64,000 nucleotides of DNA from Aciduliprofundum sp. MAR08-339. GTDB taxonomy: Archaea; Thermoplasmatota; Thermoplasmata; Thermoplasmatales; Aciduliprofundaceae. Positions within the stretch are counted from its first letter, which is position 1; every line of letters begins with the position of its first letter. The notes beneath the pieces were generated by a model. The model did not search any database. It was not told the DNA's origin and saw nothing but the letters and a program-made list of their open reading frames with translations. The position numbers were made by a program, and so were the translations under genes. Positions 54,403-63,637 of this stretch are shown here, in pieces. The stretch is taken from positions 1,364,001-1,428,000 of the forward strand of contig NC_019942.1 in NCBI RefSeq assembly GCF_000327505.1, written 5' to 3'.

Positions 54403-54772
54403 CCTCATTGAGATGGCAAAAAAGGCCAGGGAGAAAGCATATGCCCCATACTCAAATTTCAGAGTTGGTGCAGCAGTTGTTGCCTGCGGAAAAGTATTTA
54501 CCGGCTGCAATGTGGAAAATGCATCCTACGGACTCACAATATGCGCTGAGCGGGTGGCCATTTTCAAGGCCATAAGTGAGGGATGCAGGAATATTGAGAG
54601 GATCGCAATATACGCAGAAAACATGCCCTATCCCTGCGGTGCATGCCTCCAGGTGATGGACGAGTTTTGCAAGGATAATTGCCAGATAATAATATCTGAT
54701 GGGAAGAGGGTGGAGGAGTACTCCTTTAGGGACCTTCTTCCCAGAAGATTCTCCCTTCAGCAAAACGATTAA
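54389..54772 (+). CDS. cdd: Cytidine deaminase
   Basis: Converts cytidine to uridine in pyrimidine salvage. The 127-residue protein has the zinc site: FTGCNVENASYGLTICAERVAIF with catalytic Glu near 53, and MPYPCGACLQVM near 85-90. Length fits tetrameric small cytidine deaminases. ATG 54389 overlaps the end of the Lon-like gene by 14 bases with AGTGAT upstream; the frame extends to 54338. Third gene in the dnaG operon. Confidence 0.92.
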   Translation: MDTNNLIEMAKKAREKAYAPYSNFRVGAAVVACGKVFTGCNVENASYGLTICAERVAIFKAISEGCRNIERIAIYAENMPYPCGACLQVMDEFCKDNCQIIISDGKRVEEYSFRDLLPRRFSLQQND

Positions 54773-54797
54773 ATTCTTTGCATCAATATACAATTGA

Positions 54798-55937
54798 ATG
54801 CGCAGATGGAGAATCTACGGTTCCATTCTCATAATCCCCATATTTGGGGGGCTGGCAGCCAGGTTATTACGCATAGTTCTGGCCTTCACCCTTCGCAATA
54901 TGGGACTGAGTGTTCTTGAAATCACAATTCTATCAAGCACTTTCATGCTTACCAGGGGTCTAAGTGCACCCATTATTGGAAAACTAGCAGACAAGAGCAT
55001 CAGCAGATTGGTAATAATACTAATCGGATTCGTCGGGCTGGGGATTGATTCAATACTCTACCTGGTTGTACCCTACCCCTATATGATTGCCCTGAGAGCT
55101 CTGGATGGACTCTACGGTGCAATGGCATGGACCACAATGCAGGCCCTTGTACATCTATCTTCACCCATCAAATTCCGAGGCAGGCTTATGAGCTCCTACT
55201 TTATGATGGGAGGGCTGGGCGCTTCAATAGGCTACATATTTTACAATCTCCTGCTTGGGAACGAATACTGGGCCATAATAACCGTGACAATGTTCTATCT
55301 CATCAGTGTATTTTTTGCAATACCGCTTAGAGATGTGAAGGATAAGAAGGTAAAAAAGGAAGAAATGAGTAGGATGAAAAGAGATTTTCCCTCTTCACTT
55401 TACACCCTGAATTTCTTCTACGGTATGTTCCTATCCCTTGGAGCGGAGGTGCTCTGGTTCTATCTGGCAGAAAACATGGGATTTGGAAAATACAATACAA
55501 CACTTTACCTCTCCATCTTCACATTCGTGGCCATATTCGGCACATTTTTCATGGGTCACATGGCGGATAAGAAAAGTTACTCCTACACACTATGGCTTCT
55601 CGCTCTTCTCTCCCTGATCTCAGGAACTCTCCTGATGTTGAACTCAAAAATCGTTGTGCTCATCGCCACACTGGTATTTTACATAAGTGGCAGGGGATTT
55701 CTACCAGTAGCCAGGAGTTTTGCCGCATCGAAGACCAAGACCCTAGGAACATCCTTGGGACTCGTGAATATGAGTTCAAACATAGGCTCTGTTCTCGCCC
55801 CCCTAATCGGAGGTGCAATGTACGATTCACTGCACCCCTATCGTGTATTCAACCTGAATATGGGTGCTGCAATATTTTTCATCATGGGCCTTCTCATAAC
55901 GATAAACACCTACATTCTCCTTCATGCAAAAAATTAG
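54798..55937 (+). CDS. Major facilitator superfamily transporter
   Basis: 379 residues with about 12 predicted helices. The MFS loop 2-3 appears as GKLADKSISRLVII near 57 and again as GHMADKKSYSYTL near 252; the RALDGLYGAMAWTTMQALV helix is typical. Substrate cannot be told. ATG 54798 is 27 bases from GATTAAATTC, so it appears to have its own leaderless transcript. Confidence 0.88.
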   Translation: MRRWRIYGSILIIPIFGGLAARLLRIVLAFTLRNMGLSVLEITILSSTFMLTRGLSAPIIGKLADKSISRLVIILIGFVGLGIDSILYLVVPYPYMIALRALDGLYGAMAWTTMQALVHLSSPIKFRGRLMSSYFMMGGLGASIGYIFYNLLLGNEYWAIITVTMFYLISVFFAIPLRDVKDKKVKKEEMSRMKRDFPSSLYTLNFFYGMFLSLGAEVLWFYLAENMGFGKYNTTLYLSIFTFVAIFGTFFMGHMADKKSYSYTLWLLALLSLISGTLLMLNSKIVVLIATLVFYISGRGFLPVARSFAASKTKTLGTSLGLVNMSSNIGSVLAPLIGGAMYDSLHPYRVFNLNMGAAIFFIMGLLITINTYILLHAKN

Positions 55938-55967
55938 ATCGAGTTGAAAAATTCTTAAATTTTTTAA

Positions 55968-56052
55968 TGCGGGGGGCCGGATTCGAACCGGCGAACCCCT
56001 ACGGGAGTGGATCTTGAGTCCACCGCCTTTGACCTGGCTCGGCAACCCCCGC
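55968..56052 (-). tRNA. tRNA-Leu (CAA)
   Basis: 85 bases with the long variable arm of class II tRNA. Acceptor GCGGGGG/CCCCCGC region with discriminator A at 55968; anticodon stem GTGGA/TCCAC with loop CTCAAGA, anticodon CAA; variable arm TCCCGTAGGGG; T-arm GCCGG-TTCGAAT-CCGGC. No intron. Confidence 0.95.
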
Positions 56053-56061
56053 TCAATATGT

Positions 56062-56078
56062 CACAATCCGTGATTGTG
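56062..56078. promoter_or_regulatory. Inverted repeat between TATA and tRNA-Leu
   Basis: CACAATC-CGT-GATTGTG, a perfect 7-bp inverted repeat, lies between the tRNA-Leu 5' end (56052) and its TATA (ATTAAATCC on the minus strand, about 56084-56092). Same placement as the different repeat upstream of tRNA-iMet. Confidence 0.45.
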
Positions 56079-56146
56079 GTTTAGGATTTAATTTTTTCTG
56101 GAATTGAGCGTAAGTTATATATTAGAAATAGGCATTAGCCGCCCTA

Positions 56147-56971
56147 ATGAAAGCATCCACCTACGCACTTATGATAACAATTCTGGTTGTTGTAGCCGCT
56201 GTTACTGGCACGTATTTCCTAACAGGTCAGGGTAACAGCCAGCAGAGCGTACCCATAGTAAAGCCTGGAGATACAATATCCGTTAAGTACTACGGTTACA
56301 TTTATTATGGCGGCGAGAGAAGAATTTTCGATACAAACATTAAACAGGTCGCGGAAGATAACATAACATATCCAAAGACTGTAAGTTACAAATGGACAGG
56401 AAATTTTGATCCCCTGACTTTTAAAGTTGGAAGTCACACAATGATCCCAGGCTTTGAAAAGGGAGTAATAGGGATGAAACTAAACGAGACAAAGACCATC
56501 GTTGTGCCACCCAGCGAAGGGTATCCATTTGATTGGAGCAAGGTTAAAAACTATTCACTTGTACAGACAATACCAGTTGTGCAGAACCTTTCTCTTGAGC
56601 AATTCAACAAGAGGTTTGGAAAGGTAAATCCACTGGATAATGCGGTGTACAGGGATAAAGAGCATGGATGGAATTGCCTAATTCTCAAAATAGATGCAAC
56701 AAATAACATAGTTACGATAATGAACAACCCATCTGTTGGAAATTACTACCAGCCCTACAAGAACATAAGCGCCCTGCAGATATACGTGGAGAAAATCTCA
56801 AATGGGGTAATAACCTTCAAATACGTGATAGAACAAACGCCCATCCTGCTCCCCAACGGAGGAATCATCGACTGGCAAAATAACACAATGTTCCGCATAA
56901 ATTTCAACAAGGAAGTTGCAGGTAAAACGCTCTACTTCGTTGTGACTGTGATAAAAATAAAGGAAGACTAA
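56147..56971 (+). CDS. Membrane-anchored FKBP-type peptidyl-prolyl isomerase
   Basis: 274 residues. N-terminal anchor/signal (YALMITILVVVAAVTGTYFL), then an extracytoplasmic FKBP domain: GDTISVKYYGYIYYGGE near 42, FDTN, LTFKVGSHTMIPGFEKGVIGMKLNETKTIVVPPSEGYPF near 93-130. An inserted region follows the first FKBP half, as in slow archaeal FKBPs (insert-in-flap), and the C-terminal half is divergent. It probably helps fold exported proteins. A TATA-like ATATATTAGAAA lies about 30 bases upstream. Confidence 0.88.
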   Translation: MKASTYALMITILVVVAAVTGTYFLTGQGNSQQSVPIVKPGDTISVKYYGYIYYGGERRIFDTNIKQVAEDNITYPKTVSYKWTGNFDPLTFKVGSHTMIPGFEKGVIGMKLNETKTIVVPPSEGYPFDWSKVKNYSLVQTIPVVQNLSLEQFNKRFGKVNPLDNAVYRDKEHGWNCLILKIDATNNIVTIMNNPSVGNYYQPYKNISALQIYVEKISNGVITFKYVIEQTPILLPNGGIIDWQNNTMFRINFNKEVAGKTLYFVVTVIKIKED

Positions 56972-57387
56972 ATCCCCTCCACATATTTTTTGAAATTCTC
57001 AATGGCCCTGTCCTTCTTCATAGGATAGCTCTCTATCTTTGCGTGCATGGCTATGGCATCTCCGCCTGTGGTCAATGCGGCCTTTTCCAGGTATGCCTGC
57101 TGCTTATCAAATCTCAAATAGAGCATTCCATGCTCGTCCACAAGTTCATCCAAGATAGGCAGGATTTCATCCACGATTCCCATATCCTTCATCCTTCTCC
57201 AGAAACGCAAAATCTCAGATTTCTTCTTTATTTGAAGCTGCAATATCACGATCCTGTTCCCATAATAGCCCTTTTCCTCAGATTCATCGAACCTATCATG
57301 ACCAGTTATAAAGCCCATGGCCTTGCGAACCTTGTCAATATCCTCCGTGGCATGGACAAAGCAGCGGAAATAAATGTACTTGATCAT
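56968..57387 (-). CDS. RNA-binding protein, DUF54/COG1325-like
   Basis: About 139 residues beginning MIKYIYFRCFVHATEDIDKVRKAMGFI, like the archaeal RNA-binding (exosome-linked, L5-like fold) proteins of COG1325. A LQLQIKKKSEILRFWRRM helix and LYLRFDKQQAYLEKAAL block follow. The frame extends to 57432; ATG 57387 fits the family and the TATA spacing. Divergent from the TrmB-like gene with a shared TATA region. Confidence 0.8.
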   Translation of the reverse strand: MIKYIYFRCFVHATEDIDKVRKAMGFITGHDRFDESEEKGYYGNRIVILQLQIKKKSEILRFWRRMKDMGIVDEILPILDELVDEHGMLYLRFDKQQAYLEKAALTTGGDAIAMHAKIESYPMKKDRAIENFKKYVEGI

Positions 57388-57404
57388 GGTAGGTGAATGG
57401 AAGA

Positions 57405-57420
57405 ACACAAATATATGTTT
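57405..57420. promoter_or_regulatory. Shared TATA of divergent promoters
   Basis: CACAAATATATGTTTG is nearly symmetric. Its centre is about 22 bases from ATG 57435 and 26 from ATG 57387, so one TATA could serve both directions, with only 47 bases between the two starts. Confidence 0.5.
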
Positions 57421-57434
57421 GCCCATACACAAAT

Positions 57435-58145
57435 ATGGATCCCAACAACGCCATAGAGGAGTACAACAAAATTGTCAGCACCCTTCAAAAACTCGGACTA
57501 TCCCAGTACGAAATTCGGGCATTTCTTGCCCTTCTAATGCTTGGAGTGGGCTCTGCAGATGTCATAGCTAAAAATGCGGATATTCCACGGACATCAGCAT
57601 ACAAGGTTCTGGATTCGCTTGAGGAGAAGGGATTTGTGATATCCTCAAAGGGAAGACCAAAGATGTACAAGCCCGAGGATCTTGAGGTTATAAGGAGAAA
57701 TATAATGAACGAGATAGACGAGTTGTTTAAAAAACTTGAATTTGTGGAGAGCATATTTATGGAGAAGGGAGAGCCACAACTCGTTTACACAATATACGGA
57801 ACAGATAAGGTAATGAAAAAGATTGCTGAGATGATAGACATGGCTGAGAGAGAGATAATCATATCAACTCCAAAAATCTCTGAAATTCGAAGAAAGCTGG
57901 AAAAAAACATAGAAAGGGCAATAAACAGGGGCGTAAAAATAATAGTTGTTACCCAGCCAAACCAACGGGCTCCACCTGGCACACAGGTTTACAGAAAAAC
58001 AGGACTCATGGCCACAGATATTGTGTGCGACAACAAGAGGGCTCTGCTGGCAAGCCCTGAACTAAATGCTTGCGGTTACACGGACAACCCGGCACTGGCC
58101 CAGCATCTGACGCACTTCATAAACATACTGATAGAGAAGGAGTGA
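57435..58145 (+). CDS. TrmB-family transcriptional regulator
   Basis: 236 residues. N-terminal winged helix (STLQKLGLSQYEIRAFLALLMLG..ADVIAKNADIPRTSAYKVLDSLEEKGFV, residues ~15-65) typical of TrmB; the second half resembles the phospholipase-D-like TrmB C-domain (REIIISTPKISEIRRKLEKNI; VKIIVVTQ). The ligand is unknown; TrmB-like proteins usually respond to sugars. A receiver-domain gene starts 36 bases downstream. Confidence 0.88.
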   Translation: MDPNNAIEEYNKIVSTLQKLGLSQYEIRAFLALLMLGVGSADVIAKNADIPRTSAYKVLDSLEEKGFVISSKGRPKMYKPEDLEVIRRNIMNEIDELFKKLEFVESIFMEKGEPQLVYTIYGTDKVMKKIAEMIDMAEREIIISTPKISEIRRKLEKNIERAINRGVKIIVVTQPNQRAPPGTQVYRKTGLMATDIVCDNKRALLASPELNACGYTDNPALAQHLTHFINILIEKE

Positions 58146-58180
58146 AAGTTTTAAATCTTTTAACTTCATTAGTTCCACCA

Positions 58181-58528
58181 GTGGGGATAAAAATATTGCT
58201 TGTGGATGATAACGAAGAACTGCTGAAACTCTACAGCATATTTCTCAGGAGATACGATGTTCTCCTGGCAAAGAATGGCAGGGAGGCCGTTGAAATCTAC
58301 AAGAAAGAATCTCCAAATCTCGTGATCATGGACATAAAAATGCCGGTTATGGACGGAATAGAAGCAACAAAACTCATCAAGGAATTTGATTCTGAGGCAA
58401 AAATAATAGGAGCAACGGCGTACCATGACAAATATGTGGAGGAGATGGTGAGCGCCGGAGCACTGGAAGTTCTCAAAAAACCATTCAAGTACAGGGACTT
58501 ACTGAACATCATTGAGAAGTATACATGA
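58181..58528 (+). CDS. CheY-like receiver domain protein
   Basis: 115 residues: LLVDDNEE (acidic pair), LVIMDIKMPVMDG with phospho-acceptor Asp near 50, GATAYHD (Thr) and VLKKPFKY (Lys). Start GTG 58181 is 28 bases from TTTTAAATC, so leaderless; the open frame begins at 58070 inside the TrmB-like gene. A single domain, no output. Its end overlaps the convergent amidohydrolase by 20 bases. Confidence 0.9.
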   Translation: MGIKILLVDDNEELLKLYSIFLRRYDVLLAKNGREAVEIYKKESPNLVIMDIKMPVMDGIEATKLIKEFDSEAKIIGATAYHDKYVEEMVSAGALEVLKKPFKYRDLLNIIEKYT

Positions 58529-59885
58529 CCCTTCCTCCCACCAAGGTCATTTTGATCCTCATCTCCCGCATTTTGTCAAACTCGCCATCCAACACCACCA
58601 AATCCGCCACATAACCCTCCCGTATTTCCCCAAATTGAGGGCCAAAATACCTGGACCCCCGTGTGTAAGCTATTACAGCATCCTTTAAACCTATTTTCTG
58701 GGCATCGTACTCGCTCTCAACAGCCAGGCGTATCCCAAATAACGGGTCCATGGGCATACAGTCTGACCCAAACAGGAGGGTTTTTCCATAATTCAAAATT
58801 ATTCTGTAAGGATTGTTTATTTTAAGCCACTGCTCACCGAGCATTTTCTCGTACAATCCACCCTTCTTTGCCCATTTAAGAAAATTCGGCTGCATACTCA
58901 CCTCCTCGGGAAGCGTGGAAATGAAATCCTCATAGGCCAGTTCAAAGTGCTCAATTCTGTTCATTTTCTCCCCACCGTAGGCCCTAATAACATTCTCAAT
59001 GGCATAATTCCCTATGGCATGGGTGAATATCCTTATCCCGTTTCTGTTTGCATCCTCAACAAATTTCTTCAACTTTCGCACAGAAAGCATTGGTTTTACT
59101 TCCTCACCATCCACGTATCTCGTTGCTGCCGTTTTGGCCCCTATGGAGCCATCTGCAAAAAGTTTAAAGGCACCGATTCTGAGATACTCGTCTCCAAATC
59201 CGCTTTTAATTCCCAGGGAACGAAGGTACCTGTAGGAAGATTCGTAGAAATTGGCATATATCCTGATTTTGAGCCTGCCCTCAGCGTGCATTGCCATGTA
59301 CCTTCTCAAAGTATCCCCATCTGCAAAGTCGTGTACGCAGGTAACACCCTTTGAGAGAGCATAATCCTGAGCGTAGTCAAAATCAAGGGTTTTGCCAATA
59401 TCAAGTTTCCTCAGCAATTTTTCAAGTTGCCCCTCCCTGACTATGCCTCCCTCACTCTCAACTCCAAACTGCCTCTCGGCCATGGTATTTATGGATGCCA
59501 GATGTCCATCTTCCCTTATAAGCACAACAGGTCTGCCGGGGCAGGCATTGTCCAGTTCATCCCTTTCCAAATATTTTTTATTTCTCCAAAAACTCTCATC
59601 CCAGCCACGACCCAACACTATTCTCCTGTTGCAACTCCTAGCCACAAGGGAAAGTACCGCATCACGGCTCAGGTTGGTTAGGTCGAGCTCGCTATGCATA
59701 AGCGCAATGTTACTCAGATGAGTGTGAGAATCGCAGAAACCGGGAAGAAGCCACGAGTCATGGAGATTTATTTTTCTGGCAGCATCTGGCAAATTTCCCT
59801 TTCCCACTTTCTCTATTCTGCCCTTTCGTATGAGCACATACTCGGCATCCTCATTATCAAATACCCTGACATTGTAGAGGAGCAT
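58509..59885 (-). CDS. Amidohydrolase family protein (YtcJ-like)
   Basis: 458 residues of the metal-dependent amidohydrolase superfamily: N-terminal beta sandwich (LLYNVRVFDNEDAEYVLIRKGRIEKVG), metal motif GFCDSHTHL near 51-58, GRGWDESFW near 93, HAIGNYAIENVI near 290, and SDCMPMDPLFGIRLAV near 380, followed by a C-terminal ADLVVLDGEF strand. The substrate is unknown. It is divergent from the phosphohexomutase gene. Confidence 0.88.
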   Translation of the reverse strand: MLLYNVRVFDNEDAEYVLIRKGRIEKVGKGNLPDAARKINLHDSWLLPGFCDSHTHLSNIALMHSELDLTNLSRDAVLSLVARSCNRRIVLGRGWDESFWRNKKYLERDELDNACPGRPVVLIREDGHLASINTMAERQFGVESEGGIVREGQLEKLLRKLDIGKTLDFDYAQDYALSKGVTCVHDFADGDTLRRYMAMHAEGRLKIRIYANFYESSYRYLRSLGIKSGFGDEYLRIGAFKLFADGSIGAKTAATRYVDGEEVKPMLSVRKLKKFVEDANRNGIRIFTHAIGNYAIENVIRAYGGEKMNRIEHFELAYEDFISTLPEEVSMQPNFLKWAKKGGLYEKMLGEQWLKINNPYRIILNYGKTLLFGSDCMPMDPLFGIRLAVESEYDAQKIGLKDAVIAYTRGSRYFGPQFGEIREGYVADLVVLDGEFDKMREMRIKMTLVGGRVMYTSQ

Positions 59886-59953
59886 GAATGGTAATCCACC
59901 AAGGAATATAAAAATATGAGTAAAGTTTATCTATCTGGGCTCTATGCTTCACT

Positions 59954-61306
59954 ATGCGTCTATTTGGCACCAATGGAATTCGCGGAAGGGTGGGTGAGGA
60001 TTTCACCCCAGAATTTTTGACAAAGATAGGGCTGGCAATAGGCTCGTACCTTCCAAGGAGTGCGAATGTGATACTCGGCACAGATACGAGGATATCTGGA
60101 GATATGGTTAAATTCGCCGTAATCTCGGGGCTCCTTGCCTCCGGAGTTAACGTTGTGGACATTGAAATTGCACCCACTCCTGCCATACAACTCTACACGA
60201 GAGAGCATGGAGATTTTGGAATCGCCATAACTGCAAGCCACAACCCCCCAGAGTTCAACGGGGTAAAATGCATTGCGGGAGATGGCACAGAACTGCCACG
60301 CGAGGAGGAGGAGAGGATTGAGAAAATATTCTTCTCGGAAAAATTCAGGATTGTGAATTGGGAGGATGTGGGAGATTATACAAAGGGAGGAAATGCAAGG
60401 GAAGAGTACATACGCTCCATACTTCAAAGGATTGACGTGGAGAGCATAAAAAATAAAAATTTCAAGGTGGTGCTCGATTGTGCCAACGGAGCATCCTGTT
60501 TCACATCCCCATATCTCCTGGAAACATTGGGATGTAAGGTAATAACCCTAAACTGCCAGCCAGATGGCAGATTTCCAGGTCACGAAAGCGAGCCAAAACC
60601 TGAGAATCTCAGGAACCTCGTGTCCATGGTAAAGGCCACAGGCGCAGATCTGGGTATAGCCCACGACGGAGATGCTGACCGGGCGATTTTCGTTGATGAT
60701 AGGGGCAGGTATCTATACGGGGACAAAACACTCACCCTTGTTGCAGAATACGTAGTAAGGAATAAAAGCGGAATTGTTGTTACGCCTGTGAGTTCGTCCC
60801 TATCTCTTGAGGAGGTCGTGAAAAAACACGGGAGCAGGGTGCTGTACACCAAGGTGGGTGCACCGATTGTGGCAAGAAAAATGATTGAGGTAAAGGCCAT
60901 TTTTGGTGGCGAGGAGAACGGTGGGCTCATATTTCCAGAGCATTTGGTTGCGAGGGACGGTGCCATGGCTCTGGCAAAGGTGCTTGAAATTCTGGCGAAG
61001 AGCGGAAAGAAACTGAGTCAGTTGATTGATTCCCTGCCACAATATTATCAGAAAAAAATAAGCGTGAGATGCGCCAACGAGAAAAAAGAGAGGGCCCTTG
61101 ATATTCTCAAAGAAAAATTGAAAGGAGAGAGAATAAACACGATAGACGGAGTGAAGATAATGGGGGAGAGTTGGTGGGTGCTCATACGTCCATCGGGCAC
61201 AGAACCCATCTACAGGATATACGCAGAAGCAAAGAGTGAGGAAGAACTTAACACTATTGTGGAAAGATACAAAAAAATTCTGGAGGATGCCGTGAGAGAG
61301 GCATGA
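59954..61306 (+). CDS. Phosphohexomutase (phosphoglucosamine/phosphomannomutase)
   Basis: 450 residues of the alpha-D-phosphohexomutase superfamily: LFGTNGIRG at 3-11, phosphoserine loop ITASHNPPEFNG with S95, metal loop AHDGDADRA near 236, sugar-binding GGEENGG near 318 and phosphate-binding RPSGTEPIYRIYAEA near 413. It interconverts 6- and 1-phosphosugars for nucleotide-sugar synthesis; the exact sugar (glucosamine, mannose or glucose) cannot be told. TATA GTTTATCTA is 27 bases upstream. Confidence 0.92.
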   Translation: MRLFGTNGIRGRVGEDFTPEFLTKIGLAIGSYLPRSANVILGTDTRISGDMVKFAVISGLLASGVNVVDIEIAPTPAIQLYTREHGDFGIAITASHNPPEFNGVKCIAGDGTELPREEEERIEKIFFSEKFRIVNWEDVGDYTKGGNAREEYIRSILQRIDVESIKNKNFKVVLDCANGASCFTSPYLLETLGCKVITLNCQPDGRFPGHESEPKPENLRNLVSMVKATGADLGIAHDGDADRAIFVDDRGRYLYGDKTLTLVAEYVVRNKSGIVVTPVSSSLSLEEVVKKHGSRVLYTKVGAPIVARKMIEVKAIFGGEENGGLIFPEHLVARDGAMALAKVLEILAKSGKKLSQLIDSLPQYYQKKISVRCANEKKERALDILKEKLKGERINTIDGVKIMGESWWVLIRPSGTEPIYRIYAEAKSEEELNTIVERYKKILEDAVREA

Positions 61307-61349
61307 GGCACAAATCTTATTTAGATAAAAAATAATATCCTCCACTACC

Positions 61350-62543
61350 ATGCTGCTCAACAACATCACAGGTGGACAAGGTTCCATATACCTCGTAGTC
61401 AGTCTTCTGATGATTCTGGGCCTTCTGTTCGGATTCTTCTTCAGAAAAATTCGCCTAACAGATGTGCTTGCCTACCTTTTTGCAGGACTTCTTCTTTCAA
61501 TTATAGGATTTAAGGCATCTAACGCATTCTTCAACATTGTCACGGGGGCAACCCTATCCCTTGTGGGGTACATTGTGGGTTTGAGTTTCTCAAGGAGATT
61601 CCTGAAGATGATGGGCAAAAAGGTCATGATCATCCTGGTGGTGGAGGTCATAGTGACCTCCTTCACCGTTATGCTATTCGTTTACGCATTCACGAGAGAT
61701 CTCGCTCTTGCAGTGCTTCTGGGCTCCTTGGCACCTGCAACTGCTCCCGCAGGCACCATAGCAGTGTTTCGCTCCTTATCCTCCCATGGAGTGCTAACCG
61801 ATGTGGCCACCGCTGTTGTAGGCTTGGATGATGCTGCAGGCATTATAATGTACGTCGTGGGCATAATCTGGACAAAGGGACTTCTCGGGTATCACGTTAC
61901 AATAGGAGCTGCCATTGTACATGCTCTCTGGGAAATATTTGGAGCATTTCTACTAGGGGGTACCTTAGGATTGATTTTCAGTTATGCCGGCAAAAAAAGA
62001 TCCTTCACCCCAGACCATCAACTTGTTCTGGGTGTTGCGGTGGCACTGCTTGGTTGGGGAATAGCATACGTGATTGGCGTATCAAACATCCTAACAGCAA
62101 TGGCTGTCGGTATGACCGTAATAAATATGAACCAGGAGCTGGGTGTTAGCAGTTACAAATCCATAGACTCCATAATGACTCCAGTGTACATCCTCTTCTT
62201 CGGGGCAATAGGCATGGAGATCAACTTTGCACTTCTTGAGGCACTCTGGGCAGTGGCTCTTGTTTACTGCCTTGGGAGAACAGTTGGAAAGGTTATAGGT
62301 TGCGGATTTGGCTCATGGATAGCCAGGGCAGAGAAAAAACTCCAAAAATATCTCGGAATTGCCCTTTTAAATCAGGCAGGGGTGGCAGTGGGTCTTGCGG
62401 CCCATGCAGCTCAGGAAATTTCAAGTTCACATCTTGGAGCCATAATCATAACGCTCATTGCAGTGACCACTGCAATATTCCAAATAGCCTCGCCATTGGG
62501 CACACAGTTTGCAGTGAAAAAAGCCGGAGAGGCTATGATTTAG
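61350..62543 (+). CDS. Monovalent cation/proton antiporter (CPA2/Kef-type)
   Basis: 397 residues with about 12 membrane helices. LLGSLAPATAPAGTIAVFRSL near 123 and VGLDDAAGIIMYVVGIIW near 161, with an Asp pair, resemble the NhaA/Kef unwound-helix region; IGMEINFALLEAL near 287 is also typical. No C-terminal TrkA-N domain. The exchanged ion is not known. Overlaps the convergent mtnA by 11 bases. Confidence 0.87.
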   Translation: MLLNNITGGQGSIYLVVSLLMILGLLFGFFFRKIRLTDVLAYLFAGLLLSIIGFKASNAFFNIVTGATLSLVGYIVGLSFSRRFLKMMGKKVMIILVVEVIVTSFTVMLFVYAFTRDLALAVLLGSLAPATAPAGTIAVFRSLSSHGVLTDVATAVVGLDDAAGIIMYVVGIIWTKGLLGYHVTIGAAIVHALWEIFGAFLLGGTLGLIFSYAGKKRSFTPDHQLVLGVAVALLGWGIAYVIGVSNILTAMAVGMTVINMNQELGVSSYKSIDSIMTPVYILFFGAIGMEINFALLEALWAVALVYCLGRTVGKVIGCGFGSWIARAEKKLQKYLGIALLNQAGVAVGLAAHAAQEISSSHLGAIIITLIAVTTAIFQIASPLGTQFAVKKAGEAMI

Positions 62544-63546
62544 CCTGCCTCTCCAATTTCCATATTTCATCCGGCTTGAATATACCCTTCTCCGTGATTA
62601 TTCCTGTGATGTATCTCGCAGGAGTAACATCAAAGGCAGGATTCCTCGCCCTGCTTTCCTGTGGTGCAATGCGACATTCTCTACAAAACAGAACCTCATC
62701 TTCGCGACGCTCTTCAATGGGTATCTCATCCCCCGTGTTCAAAGAGAAGTCAAATGTGCTTATGGGTGCGGCCACATAGAATGGTATGCCATTCTCATGG
62801 GCCACAACCGCTTTTTCGTATGTGCCTATTTTATTGGCAACATCTCCATTCGCGGTGATTCTGTCCGCACCGACAATTACCATATCAACCTCCCCCTTTC
62901 TCATGAAATACCCCGCCGCATTATCCGCTATGACGGCATGCTCTATTCCTTCCTGAACCATCTCCCATGCAGTTAACCTGGCTCCTTGCAATCTTGGACG
63001 GGTCTCATCAACCCACACGAAAATTCTCTTACCCTTGCGATGCGCCTTGCGAATTGGAGCAGTAGCCGTGCCCCAGTCCCCCACAGCCAGAGCTCCAGCG
63101 TTGCAGTGCGTCAGAATGCGATACCCATTTTGAATCAGTTTTTCTCCATGTTCACCAATCTTCTCGCACCTGCCAATTATATCCTCCGCATATTCATTCG
63201 CCTTCTTAACTGCATCCTCGCCAGACTCAATGGCCTCCTTCATTCTTTTAAGCGCAAAGAATAAATCATGGGCCGTGGGCCTTGTATTGCGCAATTTCTC
63301 AAAGACCTCCTCTATATCCCATTTGTTGAGCCATGCTTGGGCCATTCCATAGGCCGCCGTAATGCCTATGGCCGGAGCTCCGCGAACCACCATTTCTTTT
63401 ATCGCATACGCCACATCCTCCGTGCTCTTCGCCTCGTAAATTTCAAATTTGGCCGGCAGCATTCTCTGATCTATAAGCTTCACGATTCCATCCTCAAACC
63501 AAACTGCACGCATCTCCTTAGTCTTACCATTCACATTTATTCTCAT
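62533..63546 (-). CDS. mtnA: S-methyl-5-thioribose-1-phosphate isomerase
   Basis: 337 residues of the eIF2B-alpha-related isomerase family; methionine salvage. VVRGAPAIGITAAYGMA near 52-68, ILTHCNAGALAVGDWGTATAPI near 143-165 (catalytic Cys) and VIVGADRITANGDVANKIGTY near 222-245 (catalytic Asp) are signatures of MtnA. The related ribose-1,5-bisphosphate isomerase is possible, but the NAGALA and GDVANKIGTY blocks fit MtnA better. GGTGAT precedes the ATG. Confidence 0.9.
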   Translation of the reverse strand: MRINVNGKTKEMRAVWFEDGIVKLIDQRMLPAKFEIYEAKSTEDVAYAIKEMVVRGAPAIGITAAYGMAQAWLNKWDIEEVFEKLRNTRPTAHDLFFALKRMKEAIESGEDAVKKANEYAEDIIGRCEKIGEHGEKLIQNGYRILTHCNAGALAVGDWGTATAPIRKAHRKGKRIFVWVDETRPRLQGARLTAWEMVQEGIEHAVIADNAAGYFMRKGEVDMVIVGADRITANGDVANKIGTYEKAVVAHENGIPFYVAAPISTFDFSLNTGDEIPIEERREDEVLFCRECRIAPQESRARNPAFDVTPARYITGIITEKGIFKPDEIWKLERQAKS

Positions 63547-63637
63547 AAAATCACCAAGGGGTTAAAAGATTAAAAAGATTTATAGGTTTGGCACGGGCAC
63601 ATAAATTTTATATACATTCGCTCACTTATATCAATCA

